From positions 1-44,858 of IMG/VR virus record IMGVR_UViG_3300022745_000057: 44,858 nt of DNA; one strand, written 5' to 3'. A program made the position numbers and the translations under genes. This stretch comes from a virus. Under the pieces are notes generated by a model. That model had not been told where the DNA came from and searched no databases. It saw only the letters and a list, made by a program, of their open reading frames with translations. Positions 15,315 to 22,152 of this stretch are shown here, one piece after another (the first letter of the stretch is position 1; every line of letters begins with the position of its first letter).

Positions 15315-15401
15315 ATGGCCGTCCTAGCAATTGCAGTCGTCGGATGCGCGGTAGCGTTCGGCATTGCTGCCCTTGGCATTAGCCTTGGCGACCTATTCTG
15401 A
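15315..15401 (+). CDS. 28-aa single-helix membrane peptide
   Basis: A very short gene with a strong purine-rich ribosome site (AGGGG directly before ATG 15315). The product is a single hydrophobic helix from residue 2 to 24 (VLAIAVVGCAVAFGIAALGI) with a short acidic end (LGDLF). It fits exactly in the gap between the 103-residue gene and the helicase gene. Such peptides in phages may insert in the inner membrane, but no function is known. It is supported by spacing, ribosome site and hydropathy only. Confidence 0.45.
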   Translation: MAVLAIAVVGCAVAFGIAALGISLGDLF

Positions 15402-15427
15402 TCTCCCTGCATGAAGGTTGACGCCGC

Positions 15428-16981
15428 ATGACCGGACGTCTGCGCCCCTACGAGGCTCTTGACGAGATGCAGCAGCGCGCCATCGACGCGCTGTACAACC
15501 ACGACGAGCAGTTGGCGCTGCTCGAGACGGGCTTCGGCAAGACGGTTGTTGCCATGACCGCCGGCGAGGAACTGCGCGCGGCGGGCGTCATCAAGCGCCC
15601 GATCGTCTTTGCACCGCTGCGCGTCGCGCAGAATACGTGGCCGTCCGAACGCGAAGAATGGGCGCACCTCCAGCACGTTCCGATGGTCGAGTGGGGCGGC
15701 GCGCCGGAAGACTGGGCCGACAGCCTGTGGAAAGAAAGCCGGGTGCTGTACGGCCAGCGCCTGTGGCTGGAGCAGCGCCTGCCCAGGATCGTCGACGTCA
15801 TCAAACGCCGCGAATTCGAACACCGCCTCGCTGACGTGTCGGCGCAGGAGCGCAAAGTGAACACGCTGATCCGGCGCACGGAGCCGCCTGAAGCCTGGCA
15901 CGTCACCTCATTCGAGAACATCGAATGGTTCTGCGACCTCTACGCGCCCGGCGAAAGCCCGTTCGACCTGTGGATCATCGACGAGACCGGCCGTGTGGCG
16001 CGCAACCCCAAGAGCCCGCGCTACAAGGCGCTCAAGAAGCACATGCCCAAGGCGAAGATTCGCTGGGGGCTCAACGCGACGCCGGCGCCGGAGGGCTGCG
16101 AGGATCTGTTCGGGCAGGTGCAGATCGTCTGCGGCAAGCACCTATGGGGGTCGAGCTTCTATCAGTGGCGCCAGCGCTATTTCGTCCCCGCAGACTACAT
16201 GGGGTATTCCTGGCGGCTGCAGCTGGGCGCGTTCGACCTCCTGATGCGCGACCTCAACAGCGTGGCGTTCCGCGCTCCGGCAACAGCCTACACCAAGAAC
16301 GCGACCGTGCGCGAGATCGCCGTCGATCTGCCGCCCAAGGCGCGCAGCGCCTATGAGGAAATGGCCAAGACCATGGCGGTCGAACTGGCGGCGCTGCAAC
16401 TGGGCGACGACCTCGATCCCGTCGTCGCCATGAGCGAGGCCGCCGCCGCGCAAAAGCTGCGCCAGATCGTCCAAGGTTACCTCTACGAGGTCGACGCTGA
16501 TGGCCGGCGGACCGTGCATCATATCCACGACGAAAAGACCGAGGCGCTGGCCGAGTTGATCGATTCGATGGGCCGCGAACCGCTGCTCGTCTGCTACCAG
16601 TTCGACCAGGACCTTGAGAATATCCGCAAGATTTTCAAGAACGTCCCCTATATCGGGCAGGGCGTCTCGGCGTCGACGGCCACGGACCACATCGACCGCT
16701 GGAACAAGCGCGAACTGCCGGTGCTGGCTGCACACCCCCTCAGCTTTTCACATGGCCTCAACCTGCAGTATGGCGGCCATCACATCGCTTTTTTAGCTCT
16801 TCCGTGGTCCCTGGATGGCTACAAGCAGTCCGTCGAACGTCTCGACCGCCGCGGCCAGACGCAGCCGGTCTACAGCCACCACATCCTGGCGCGCAACACG
16901 ATCGACCAGAAGGTCTCCGCCGCGCTGGTCGAGAAGGACGACGCCCAAAACCGCCTGATCGCCGCGATCCGCCGGATCTGA
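15428..16981 (+). CDS. SNF2-like DEAD-box helicase/ATPase
   Basis: A 517-residue superfamily 2 helicase of the compact SNF2 type found in many phages. Motif I is LLETGFGKTVVAM at about residues 34-46, motif Ia is IVFAPLRVAQNTW, motif II is IIDET in place of DEXH, and motif III is GLNATPAP. The second RecA-like domain has LLVCYQFDQDLENI, LAAHPLSFSHGLNLQYGG and, near the C-terminus, VERLDRRGQTQPV (motif VI). It should translocate on duplex DNA using ATP, perhaps remodelling protein-DNA complexes during replication or recombination. It is the last gene of the rightward early cluster and is followed by a strong hairpin terminator. Confidence 0.85.
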   Translation: MTGRLRPYEALDEMQQRAIDALYNHDEQLALLETGFGKTVVAMTAGEELRAAGVIKRPIVFAPLRVAQNTWPSEREEWAHLQHVPMVEWGGAPEDWADSLWKESRVLYGQRLWLEQRLPRIVDVIKRREFEHRLADVSAQERKVNTLIRRTEPPEAWHVTSFENIEWFCDLYAPGESPFDLWIIDETGRVARNPKSPRYKALKKHMPKAKIRWGLNATPAPEGCEDLFGQVQIVCGKHLWGSSFYQWRQRYFVPADYMGYSWRLQLGAFDLLMRDLNSVAFRAPATAYTKNATVREIAVDLPPKARSAYEEMAKTMAVELAALQLGDDLDPVVAMSEAAAAQKLRQIVQGYLYEVDADGRRTVHHIHDEKTEALAELIDSMGREPLLVCYQFDQDLENIRKIFKNVPYIGQGVSASTATDHIDRWNKRELPVLAAHPLSFSHGLNLQYGGHHIAFLALPWSLDGYKQSVERLDRRGQTQPVYSHHILARNTIDQKVSAALVEKDDAQNRLIAAIRRI

Positions 16982-16998
16982 CGTCCGCGCCAATGCAA

Positions 16999-17029
16999 AG
17001 GCCCCGGCGGGTGTGTCCTGCCGGGGCCT
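16999..17029. terminator. Bidirectional hairpin terminator
   Basis: A perfect 10-bp stem (AGGCCCCGGC at 16999-17008 and its complement at 17020-17029) with an 11-base loop lies between the convergent helicase gene (plus) and the small gene at 17068 (minus). The flanks are only weakly T-rich (TTTGC on the minus strand), so it may stop transcription by structure in both directions. Confidence 0.65.
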
Positions 17030-17067
17030 CATGTCAGTGGTTCGACAAAATCGTGGTCCAGAGGGCA

Positions 17068-17211
17068 TCACCTGCCTTTCTTTTTCGGCCGGCTCTTGCC
17101 GGCGACGTTGAGGGCGATTGCAACGGCCTGCCGCTGGGGCTTGCCCGCGGCCATTTCCGTCTTGATGTTGGCACCGATCGTCTTTTGGCTTCCGCCTTTC
17201 TTGAGGGGCAT
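17068..17211 (-). CDS. 47-aa basic phage protein
   Basis: Start chosen at ATG 17211, with AAGGAG eight bases upstream; a longer frame to 17343 lies inside the upstream gene. The 47-residue product is very basic (PLKKGGSQ at the start, GKSRPKKKGR at the end) around a helix with AAGKPQRQAVAIALNVAG. This pattern (NI-TEM-AGKP-QAVAIAL) recurs in small phage proteins of the DUF6496-like kind, of unknown function and probably nucleic-acid binding because of charge. It is the last gene of the leftward cluster and lies before the terminator at 16999-17029. Confidence 0.65.
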   Translation of the reverse strand: MPLKKGGSQKTIGANIKTEMAAGKPQRQAVAIALNVAGKSRPKKKGR

Positions 17212-17213
17212 GT

Positions 17214-17603
17214 TCAGGTCTCCTTGGTCTGGCTTCGGGGTGTCATAGGCCCCATGACGTCTTCCAGCAACTTTCGAAGCACGACGTTTTTTATAACGGC
17301 CGTGCCGAGTCTGGTAGGCCGCTGTCGCCAGAACTGCCCCCACGTCAGGGCATTGCCATCATTGTCGTGCGTAGCCAGATACACCAGCGCCTTGGCGCCT
17401 TCCTCGTCGGTCACCTCTTTGCGAACATGGCCGCGCGGTGCGTCGGCGGGCAGGGCCTTGAGGCGGTCGATGATCTCCTGCCCGTAGACGTCGAGCGCGC
17501 GTTCGGGGTTGCCGCCGTGCACCGAGCGCGCCAGGGCAAGCGCTTCGCCCATGACGCCGGTGATCTGCCAGAGCGTGTAGGCGCGCGGCGTCACTTCGGC
17601 CAT
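17214..17603 (-). CDS. 129-aa hypothetical protein
   Basis: A 129-residue protein with no recognised family. It is helical in the first 60 residues (LWQITGVMGEALALAR, YGQEIIDRLKALP), then has an acidic DEEGAKALVYLATHD segment and a C-terminal helix (AVIKNVVLRKLLEDVMG). The start at 17603 lies inside the end of the upstream gene (13-base overlap). It belongs to a run of five overlapping small genes (17068-18196). Confidence 0.55.
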   Translation of the reverse strand: MAEVTPRAYTLWQITGVMGEALALARSVHGGNPERALDVYGQEIIDRLKALPADAPRGHVRKEVTDEEGAKALVYLATHDNDGNALTWGQFWRQRPTRLGTAVIKNVVLRKLLEDVMGPMTPRSQTKET

Positions 17604-17803
17604 TTCGACAGCTCCATGCGCAGATCATCTCGAGCGCGCATGGTCTTGCCTGACCATAGCCCGCCGTGGTTGACCTCGGCGTCGTCGAGCAGTTCGATCA
17701 GCTTGCGCGCCTTGGCGACGAGCGCGGCCGGGTCGAGCATGATCGTCACCACTGTTCCGCTATCGTCGATCTGGAGCGTCGGTGGGTTTTCGACGTCAGT
17801 CAT
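17591..17803 (-). CDS. 70-aa hypothetical protein
   Basis: A 70-residue protein with a short beta-like beginning (TLQIDDSGTVVTIML) and a helix, PAALVAKARKLIELLDDAE, then HGGLWSGKTMRARDDLRMEL. No family is recognised. It overlaps the upstream gene by 8 bases and the downstream one by 13, consistent with translation coupling within the leftward cluster. Confidence 0.5.
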   Translation of the reverse strand: MTDVENPPTLQIDDSGTVVTIMLDPAALVAKARKLIELLDDAEVNHGGLWSGKTMRARDDLRMELSKWPK

Positions 17804-17987
17804 TGGGCGTCCTTACTTTCGTATTGGTCTTTATCCAGCGCCACAGGGCGGGCGTCGGGCCGACGGCCTTGACGTGCACATAGAAGCCGTTCGGATCCGC
17901 CGGGTGGCGCACCGGGCCGTCCTTCATGGTGGCGAGGCTCTGCCCGTCACGCGGGCCGCCCTGGCACAGGCCACTACGGACATTCAT
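17796..17987 (-). CDS. 63-aa hypothetical protein
   Basis: A 63-residue protein opening MNVRSGLCQGGPRDGQSL, with YVHVKAVGPTPALWRW near the C-terminus. The segment C-GGPRDG recurs in small phage proteins of unknown function. Its ATG (17987) overlaps the upstream stop as ATGA. Probably a small beta domain; no function can be proposed. Confidence 0.5.
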   Translation of the reverse strand: MNVRSGLCQGGPRDGQSLATMKDGPVRHPADPNGFYVHVKAVGPTPALWRWIKTNTKVRTPND

Positions 17988-18196
17988 CGCGACATCACTT
18001 TCCTGAAATTGAGGTTGGGCCCGAGCGGCGAGGTGCTGAGGCCCTGGCGCCCGACGGCGGTGAAGCGCAGGGCCTCATTGGGATCGGCGGTCCAGAGGGC
18101 CACGCCCGCCGTGGGCCAGAGCGCGCGCAGGAAGGGCTGCAGGCGGTCAGGACCTTCGGCGATGAAGCAGAACGCGGCGGATTGCGGTACGCTCAT
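17984..18196 (-). CDS. 70-aa hypothetical protein
   Basis: Start chosen at ATG 18196, overlapping the stop of the methyltransferase-like gene as ATGA. The 70-residue protein contains AAFCFIAEGPDRLQPFLRAL and LWTADPNEALRFTAVG, an arrangement that suggests a small alpha/beta fold. It has no recognised family and no catalytic motif. It is one of the coupled small genes of the 17-18.7 kb cluster. Confidence 0.5.
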   Translation of the reverse strand: MSVPQSAAFCFIAEGPDRLQPFLRALWPTAGVALWTADPNEALRFTAVGRQGLSTSPLGPNLNFRKVMSR

Positions 18197-18672
18197 GACA
18201 CGGCCTTCAGAATGAACGCCGCGATATGCCGCCCGGTCCCTTTTCCAACAGACCCATCCTCGGTTACCAACCAACGGACATCGCCGAGATTGCGGACTTC
18301 GGCGTGGTCCCCCAGTATCTCGCGGAGGATCATCAGCACCCATTTGTCTACGGGGTAGACCAGAACGACGGTCTTGCCCTTGCGGTGCTCCTCGATTGCC
18401 TTCCGAACCCACGCCGTTGGACCTTTCTTCTTGCCCTGATGCGTGATGGACCCGAACGGCGGGTTGACGTAACTGGAGCGCCCCCATTCACACGTCAGGC
18501 CATCAAAGCCCTCGGGGAGCGGGAAAGGGCATGGGTCAAAGTCGAAGTGAAATTCGGCGTCCAACTCAGCGTAGAGTTCTGGCGGCGTCAGCCAGTAATG
18601 CTTACCATCGTCGCCGTTGCCGACATGGAATTTGTTCTCGGCTGGCGCAAGTTGATTTTGATGGCTATTCAT
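18193..18672 (-). CDS. Phage DNA N6-adenine methyltransferase (Dam-like)
   Basis: Start chosen at ATG 18672 because GGAGG lies ten bases upstream; the frame runs further upstream without a better start. The 159-residue protein matches the short phage Dam family. WLTPPELYAELDAEF leads into FDFDPCPFP, and SYVNPPFG (NPPF at 70-73) is the catalytic motif IV for N6-adenine methylation. KTVVLVYPVDKW is the following strand. It is about 159 residues, typical for these single-domain enzymes. It may protect phage DNA. It is the third methyltransferase-type gene of the window and is preceded by the CXXCXGXG gene. Confidence 0.75.
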   Translation of the reverse strand: MNSHQNQLAPAENKFHVGNGDDGKHYWLTPPELYAELDAEFHFDFDPCPFPLPEGFDGLTCEWGRSSYVNPPFGSITHQGKKKGPTAWVRKAIEEHRKGKTVVLVYPVDKWVLMILREILGDHAEVRNLGDVRWLVTEDGSVGKGTGRHIAAFILKAVS

Positions 18673-18704
18673 CGTAGCATTTCCTCCAAAAATATAGCTT
18701 CTGG

Positions 18705-18908
18705 TCAGGATCGATCTTTGCCGAGCAACGGGCCGCCTTGGTATTTTGCATAGACGCCGCTCACATATCGGATGACAGTACCGCCGCCGCCACATGTGGG
18801 GCATTCGTCGGGGATATGGTAGCCGACAAGCCCCGAACCAGAACACGTCCAACACCTTACCCGCTCAAAATCTTTTAACCGTTTTGTTACGGCGGATCGC
18901 GATGGCAT
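18705..18908 (-). CDS. CXXCXGXG zinc protein without a J domain
   Basis: Start chosen at ATG 18908 because the exact leader box GAAAGGAACC (18915-18924) lies six bases upstream. The 67-residue protein carries two DnaJ-type zinc repeats, CWTCSGSGLVG (Cys19, Cys22) and CPTCGGGGTV (Cys36, Cys39), enough to bind one zinc. There is no J domain, so it is not a full DnaJ. Many phages encode such stand-alone zinc ribbons of unknown role; substrate or nucleic-acid binding is possible. The N-terminus is basic (RSAVTKRLKDFERVR). Confidence 0.7.
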   Translation of the reverse strand: MPSRSAVTKRLKDFERVRCWTCSGSGLVGYHIPDECPTCGGGGTVIRYVSGVYAKYQGGPLLGKDRS

Positions 18909-19076
18909 TCGATCGGTTCCTTTCGAAGAAGATGGTGTGAAATCCATGGGCTCAGGCGATTTGACCGTTACGTGGACGCGCCTCTGGAACGCGCTGGAAG
19001 GGCGGCATCGCCTGTTTCGAGTTAGTCGGACCTTCCCATGGTTGCCCGCGCGGAACCTCCCTTCCACTGGAAATGT

Positions 19077-19142
19077 GCAGGCGCCGGTGAGATCGTCACT
19101 GGGCTTGGGGGAGGGGATCGTTCGACCTCTCCCGGCGCCTGC
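19077..19142 (-). other. Structured intergenic element, 11-bp perfect stem
   Basis: In the 277-base gap between the tRNA-like gene at 19186 and the CXXCXGXG gene at 18908, GCAGGCGCCGG (19077-19087) is perfectly repeated in inverted form at 19132-19142 around a 44-base interior that can fold again (GAGG with CCTC). No reading frame with a ribosome site covers it. It could be a processing or stability element of the tRNA transcript, or a small RNA. The remaining gap sequence shows nothing else recognisable. Confidence 0.4.
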
Positions 19143-19185
19143 TGGGCCCACCACCGACGCAGGAGACATACGGTGGCGGGGTTTA

Positions 19186-19258
19186 TGGTCGGGGTGGCAG
19201 ATCTGAACCTGCGACCTCCAGCTCCGCATGCTGGCGCTCTCATCTGAGCTACACCCCA
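19186..19258 (-). tRNA. tRNA-like gene, predicted anticodon GCG (Arg), shortened arms
   Basis: A cloverleaf can be drawn. The acceptor stem TGGGGTG pairs with CACCCCG (first pair U-G), the D stem is GCTC/GAGC, the anticodon stem is CCAGC/GCTGG with loop ATGCGGA, and an encoded ACCA ends the gene. With U33 fixed, the anticodon reads GCG, for Arg codon CGC. Two features are abnormal. The D loop has six bases and lacks the GG pair, and the T arm is one base short (4 bp with an 8-base loop, or 5 bp with a 6-base loop). Acceptor and T-arm sequence resemble bacterial tRNA-Pro. It may be a degenerate or specialised tRNA. Confidence 0.5.
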
Positions 19259-19282
19259 AGCTCGCGGTTCAACAGCCGGGAA

Positions 19283-20899
19283 TCAATCCCACCTGTCGAC
19301 CCGATAGCTGGTCCACTGTCCGCCGGACTGAGCGCGGACAACGATACTGATGGCCTGCCCTTTACGGGCATCGTAGCCGGCCGCGGCGTCGCCGTCACGG
19401 ACAAGTTTCGCGCTGCGCGAGTAGGCTTCGATCGTCGCGCGAACAGCGTGCAGATCGTCCTTCAGGCATTCCGGAAACAGGGCGTTTCCGACATTCGTCG
19501 TCGTGTCCTTGGCGCCCTCGATCAACAGGACGACGCCGTCGCCGAGGAACGGCATCGGGCGCGACCCCCACAAAGGCGGAAGCGGAACGATAGCCGGGAC
19601 GCGCGTCCATGTCGGCGACAGCCCCCATTGAATCGCCTGGCTCCCGCCCGGATAGACGTACCAGGCCACCGGGTTGCGCTCGTCGTCGCGATCCCATTTC
19701 AAGATCGGCGGCGCGTGCGGATGCACAGCCGTCGTCAACGCAAGAAACGCCCCGCGCGATGGCACCTGCAGGTCGATTGCCTCCGCCGTCGGCAACACGA
19801 CACGGAAAAACTTCTCCCACGTCATGGTGATCGTCGGCAAGTTGACCGGCGGAACCGTGCGGTAGCTCTGCCTGGGCTTCAGATGTGCAAAAACCCCTCC
19901 GGAAACCGGTGCGCTTTCACCGGTTTCCTGCCAGATCGCGTAGCGACGCACCTCGTCCAGATGGGCGAAACGACGCTCGAGCGAAGGGGCGAGCCCCATC
20001 TTGTCGAACAGCATCTCGGCCGCGCGGATGTTGCCGGCGGACGGCGGTGCCTGCGGGCGCTGATAGGCGAGCGGCGCGAGCTTGGCGTCGAAATTGCGCT
20101 TGATCGTGGCGAACGACTTGCCAGCGGCAATGTCCTCGAGCAGCGGCCCGATCACCGACGCGCGGGGATGGCAATACCCCTCGGGGGCGGTTGCCACGGC
20201 CAGCCACAAAAGATTCTCGCCGGCTCGTCCCTTCGGGCGATCATGCAGCGCGCGCAGCCATTTCACGGGCCCAACGAACTTTTCGCTGCGCGCCAGCGTT
20301 TCCGCTGTGAACAGGCGCATGGCTTCGTCGAGCATCGGTCGTGTGAATTCGGTCAGCACCGTCGCGACAGTGCGGAAGTTCTCCTTGACCGCCGCCGACG
20401 CCTGGAACGCCGTCAGGGCGCGCTCACGGTAGACCATCGCGGCCGGAGGAACGACGCTCAGATGCGACCAATCGCCAGTGACGGGGTTACCCCACACCGT
20501 TTCGGTCGTCAGGAACAGGTTCTCGATGCGCGCCTTGCGGACGCGTGCAAACAGCGCCTTGAAGGCCGGGCGGTAGAAATCCGGGACGCCGTCGGGGTTC
20601 CACATGACCGGTGTCAGGCTGCCGTCGGCTTCGACCTTGACCAGATTGCCATAGGTGCCGATGAAACGGCGGCAGCAATGGCACGTATGCACCTGACGCT
20701 CGGCCGGGAGCATGTCGAGATAGAGGTCGTTCAGCCCGGCGGCGTCCGTCGTGAACAACGGCACGCCCGATGCAACCGCTGCGTTGAAGCTGGCGCGAAC
20801 GCTGGTCAGCAGCGCGCTGTAGTCGTGTTCATGATCATGGGTGGGCGCGCTGGAAAGTGCGGTGACTTTCTTCTTGGCGCGATTCGGATGTGCGATCAT
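19283..20899 (-). CDS. Large conserved-looking phage protein of unknown function
   Basis: A 538-residue protein; the start at 20899 has AGGAG nine bases upstream. An N-terminal His-rich stretch (THDHEHDY) is followed by PLFTTDAAGLNDLYLDMLP and a Cys/His cluster, HTCHCCRRFIGTYGNLV, that may bind zinc. Later blocks include WNPDGVPDFYRPAF, the LWLAVATAPEG region and VVLLIEGAKDTTTNVGNALFPE near the C-terminus. Proteins with this TC-CCRRFI pattern occur in several phages and are unannotated. There is no Walker motif or clear catalytic set. It sits between two tRNA or tRNA-like genes and is probably transcribed from the promoter at 21021-21049. Confidence 0.7.
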   Translation of the reverse strand: MIAHPNRAKKKVTALSSAPTHDHEHDYSALLTSVRASFNAAVASGVPLFTTDAAGLNDLYLDMLPAERQVHTCHCCRRFIGTYGNLVKVEADGSLTPVMWNPDGVPDFYRPAFKALFARVRKARIENLFLTTETVWGNPVTGDWSHLSVVPPAAMVYRERALTAFQASAAVKENFRTVATVLTEFTRPMLDEAMRLFTAETLARSEKFVGPVKWLRALHDRPKGRAGENLLWLAVATAPEGYCHPRASVIGPLLEDIAAGKSFATIKRNFDAKLAPLAYQRPQAPPSAGNIRAAEMLFDKMGLAPSLERRFAHLDEVRRYAIWQETGESAPVSGGVFAHLKPRQSYRTVPPVNLPTITMTWEKFFRVVLPTAEAIDLQVPSRGAFLALTTAVHPHAPPILKWDRDDERNPVAWYVYPGGSQAIQWGLSPTWTRVPAIVPLPPLWGSRPMPFLGDGVVLLIEGAKDTTTNVGNALFPECLKDDLHAVRATIEAYSRSAKLVRDGDAAAGYDARKGQAISIVVRAQSGGQWTSYRVDRWD

Positions 20900-20938
20900 C
20901 CGTCATCTCCTGCCCCTGACATGCCGAGGCGCGCAATC

Positions 20939-21013
20939 TGGTGCCAGATCATGGATTTGAACCATGGGCCTTCGCCTTACGGGGGCGCTGCTCTACCACT
21001 GAGCTAATCCGGC
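20939..21013 (-). tRNA. tRNA-Thr, predicted anticodon CGT, with C33
   Basis: Good cloverleaf: acceptor GCCGGAT with ATCTGGC, D stem GCTC/GAGC with loop AGTGGTA, T arm CATGG-TTCAAAT-CCATG, and A73 with encoded CCA. The anticodon stem is CGCC/GGCG below a mismatched 27-43 pair, with loop CCCGTAA, giving anticodon CGT for Thr codon ACG. Position 33 is C rather than the nearly universal U. A promoter (21021-21049) lies directly upstream and would start transcription at or next to the tRNA 5' end. ACG is common in GC-rich phage genes, so the tRNA may support late translation. Confidence 0.75.
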
Positions 21014-21020
21014 GAGATTG

Positions 21021-21049
21021 TTCCTACCGCATCGAATCGGGGCTGTCAA
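21021..21049 (-). promoter_or_regulatory. Promoter upstream of the tRNA-Thr gene
   Basis: On the minus strand TTGACA (complement of 21044-21049) is followed after 17 bases by TAGGAA (complement of 21021-21026), seven bases before the tRNA 5' end. The spacing and the TA start of the -10 match the promoter at 13756-13784. It probably drives the leftward cluster from the tRNA to 17068. The divergent plus-strand side carries TTGACC at 21063-21068. Confidence 0.55.
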
Positions 21050-21100
21050 TAACCTAAAGCACTTGACCTATAACTTTTATCGGTGCTAAAAGCGCGGTCC

Positions 21101-21355
21101 ATGACCAGCTCGCGTAAAAACGGCCGGCCGCCCATGGACCGCCGCGCGGTTGCCGCGTGGCGGCACTATCGCGGGCACATCGATTCGCTGAGCCGTCTGG
21201 CCCGGCATGTCGGCGTGTCGCAGCCGGCGGTCGTCAAATGGCAGCAGGTGCCGAAAGAGCGCCTGGCTGTCGTCGCCGCCTATATCGGCATCCCGGCGCA
21301 TCTGCTGCGCCCCGATCTCGACCCCTTCTCTTCCCTCGACGCCAAAGGACAATAA
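21101..21355 (+). CDS. Cro/YdaS-like helix-turn-helix protein
   Basis: ATG 21101 is chosen; a GTG at 21083 would add six residues with no better ribosome site. The 84-residue protein has a basic opening (SRKNGRPPMDRRAVAAW) and a clear helix-turn-helix, LSRLARHVGVSQPAVVKWQQ. KERLAVVAAYIGIPAHLLRPDL follows, as in YdaS/Cro-type proteins that work as phage regulators or antitoxins. It is the first gene of a small rightward unit opposite the tRNA promoter, so it could control the divergent region. TTGACC at 21063-21068 may be part of its promoter. No toxin gene of known type is adjacent. Confidence 0.75.
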   Translation: MTSSRKNGRPPMDRRAVAAWRHYRGHIDSLSRLARHVGVSQPAVVKWQQVPKERLAVVAAYIGIPAHLLRPDLDPFSSLDAKGQ

Positions 21356-22111
21356 ATGGCCCCTGTTTCCAAGACGACCGCCGCGCTGTTCGCGGACCTC
21401 ACCGCCTACGCCGCCAATCTGGGCGACGTGCCCTATGACAAGCTCCTGTCGACCGCCGCCGAGGCCGGCTGGACTTACCGCCTGACGCAGCGCGAACTGA
21501 CGACCCCGCCGGGCGGCGGCACGCTGCTGACCTTCGACGTCCATGTCGGGCGCGACGGCGTGCTCGAGTTCTTCGACAGCGTCTCGATCGGAATCCCGCC
21601 CAATAATGGGCTCTATCCGGTGTCGCTGATCGCGCGCGCCCAGATCATCCCGACACTCATCCACCTGTTCTTCAACCGCCTGCCGCCGCTGGCCGCGCAG
21701 CCGCCCAAGCCGGTGACCGTCGACACCACCGACACTGCGGGCGATATCGTGCTGCCGGGCGAAAACGCGCCTGACGAGGTGGCGCGTCTCGAGGTCATCG
21801 CCCGGCGTGAGCCGGATGGCGTGCCGATCTTCAAGGACCTCTACGCCATGGGCGAGCCGACGAACGAGGTCATCGACGCCGTGCTGGACGAATTGGACGA
21901 TTTCCTGCAGCGCGCCTCGTCGGTCGAGCAGATCGACGCCATGGGCCGCAAGAACCCTGGCGTCATTTCGTTCGTCAAGGATCTCGGCACGCAGGCGGAC
22001 GTCGACGACTTCATGCGGATGGTCAATGAGCGGCGCAATGTCCTCGCGCCGCCGCAGCTCACCGCGACAGCACCGCGCCGGCGTGGCACGGCCGGGCGCA
22101 GTGTGAACTGA
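21356..22111 (+). CDS. 251-aa hypothetical protein
   Basis: A 251-residue protein whose ATG follows the previous stop directly. Residues 1-115 are alpha/beta with FADLTAYAANLGDVPYDKLL, GGGTLLTFDVHVGRDG and SVSIGIPPNNGLYPVS. A Pro/Thr linker follows, then an acidic helical part (NEVIDAVLDELDDFLQRASS, DDFMRMVNERRN) and a basic tail (PRRRGTAGRS). I recognise no family. The acidic helices suggest a protein-protein adaptor. It is the last gene before the putative small RNA at 22153. Confidence 0.6.
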   Translation: MAPVSKTTAALFADLTAYAANLGDVPYDKLLSTAAEAGWTYRLTQRELTTPPGGGTLLTFDVHVGRDGVLEFFDSVSIGIPPNNGLYPVSLIARAQIIPTLIHLFFNRLPPLAAQPPKPVTVDTTDTAGDIVLPGENAPDEVARLEVIARREPDGVPIFKDLYAMGEPTNEVIDAVLDELDDFLQRASSVEQIDAMGRKNPGVISFVKDLGTQADVDDFMRMVNERRNVLAPPQLTATAPRRRGTAGRSVN

Positions 22112-22117
22112 CGCCTC

Positions 22118-22146
22118 TTGCCTTCCGCCCCGACATCGGCTATAGA
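22118..22146 (+). promoter_or_regulatory. Candidate promoter of the small RNA
   Basis: TTGCCT (22118-22123) and TATAGA (22141-22146) are separated by exactly 17 bases. Each matches four of six sigma-70 consensus positions. It lies in the non-coding gap just after the 251-residue gene and would start a transcript near 22153 that reaches the terminator at 22226-22250. Confidence 0.4.
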
Positions 22147-22152
22147 GCCGGG

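Noticed and set aside
18673-18855. Upstream extension of the Dam-like methyltransferase
   Set aside because: The added 61 residues are Arg/Cys-rich shadow of the zinc-protein gene, and GGAGG fits ATG 18672.
19186-19258. Straight tRNA-Pro assignment from acceptor and T-arm similarity
   Set aside because: The anticodon loop reads ATGCGGA, not a Pro anticodon (NGG), and two arms are shortened.
21101-22111. Toxin-antitoxin pair (YdaS-like with the following gene)
   Set aside because: The 251-residue neighbour is acidic, large and unlike YdaT or other known toxins.
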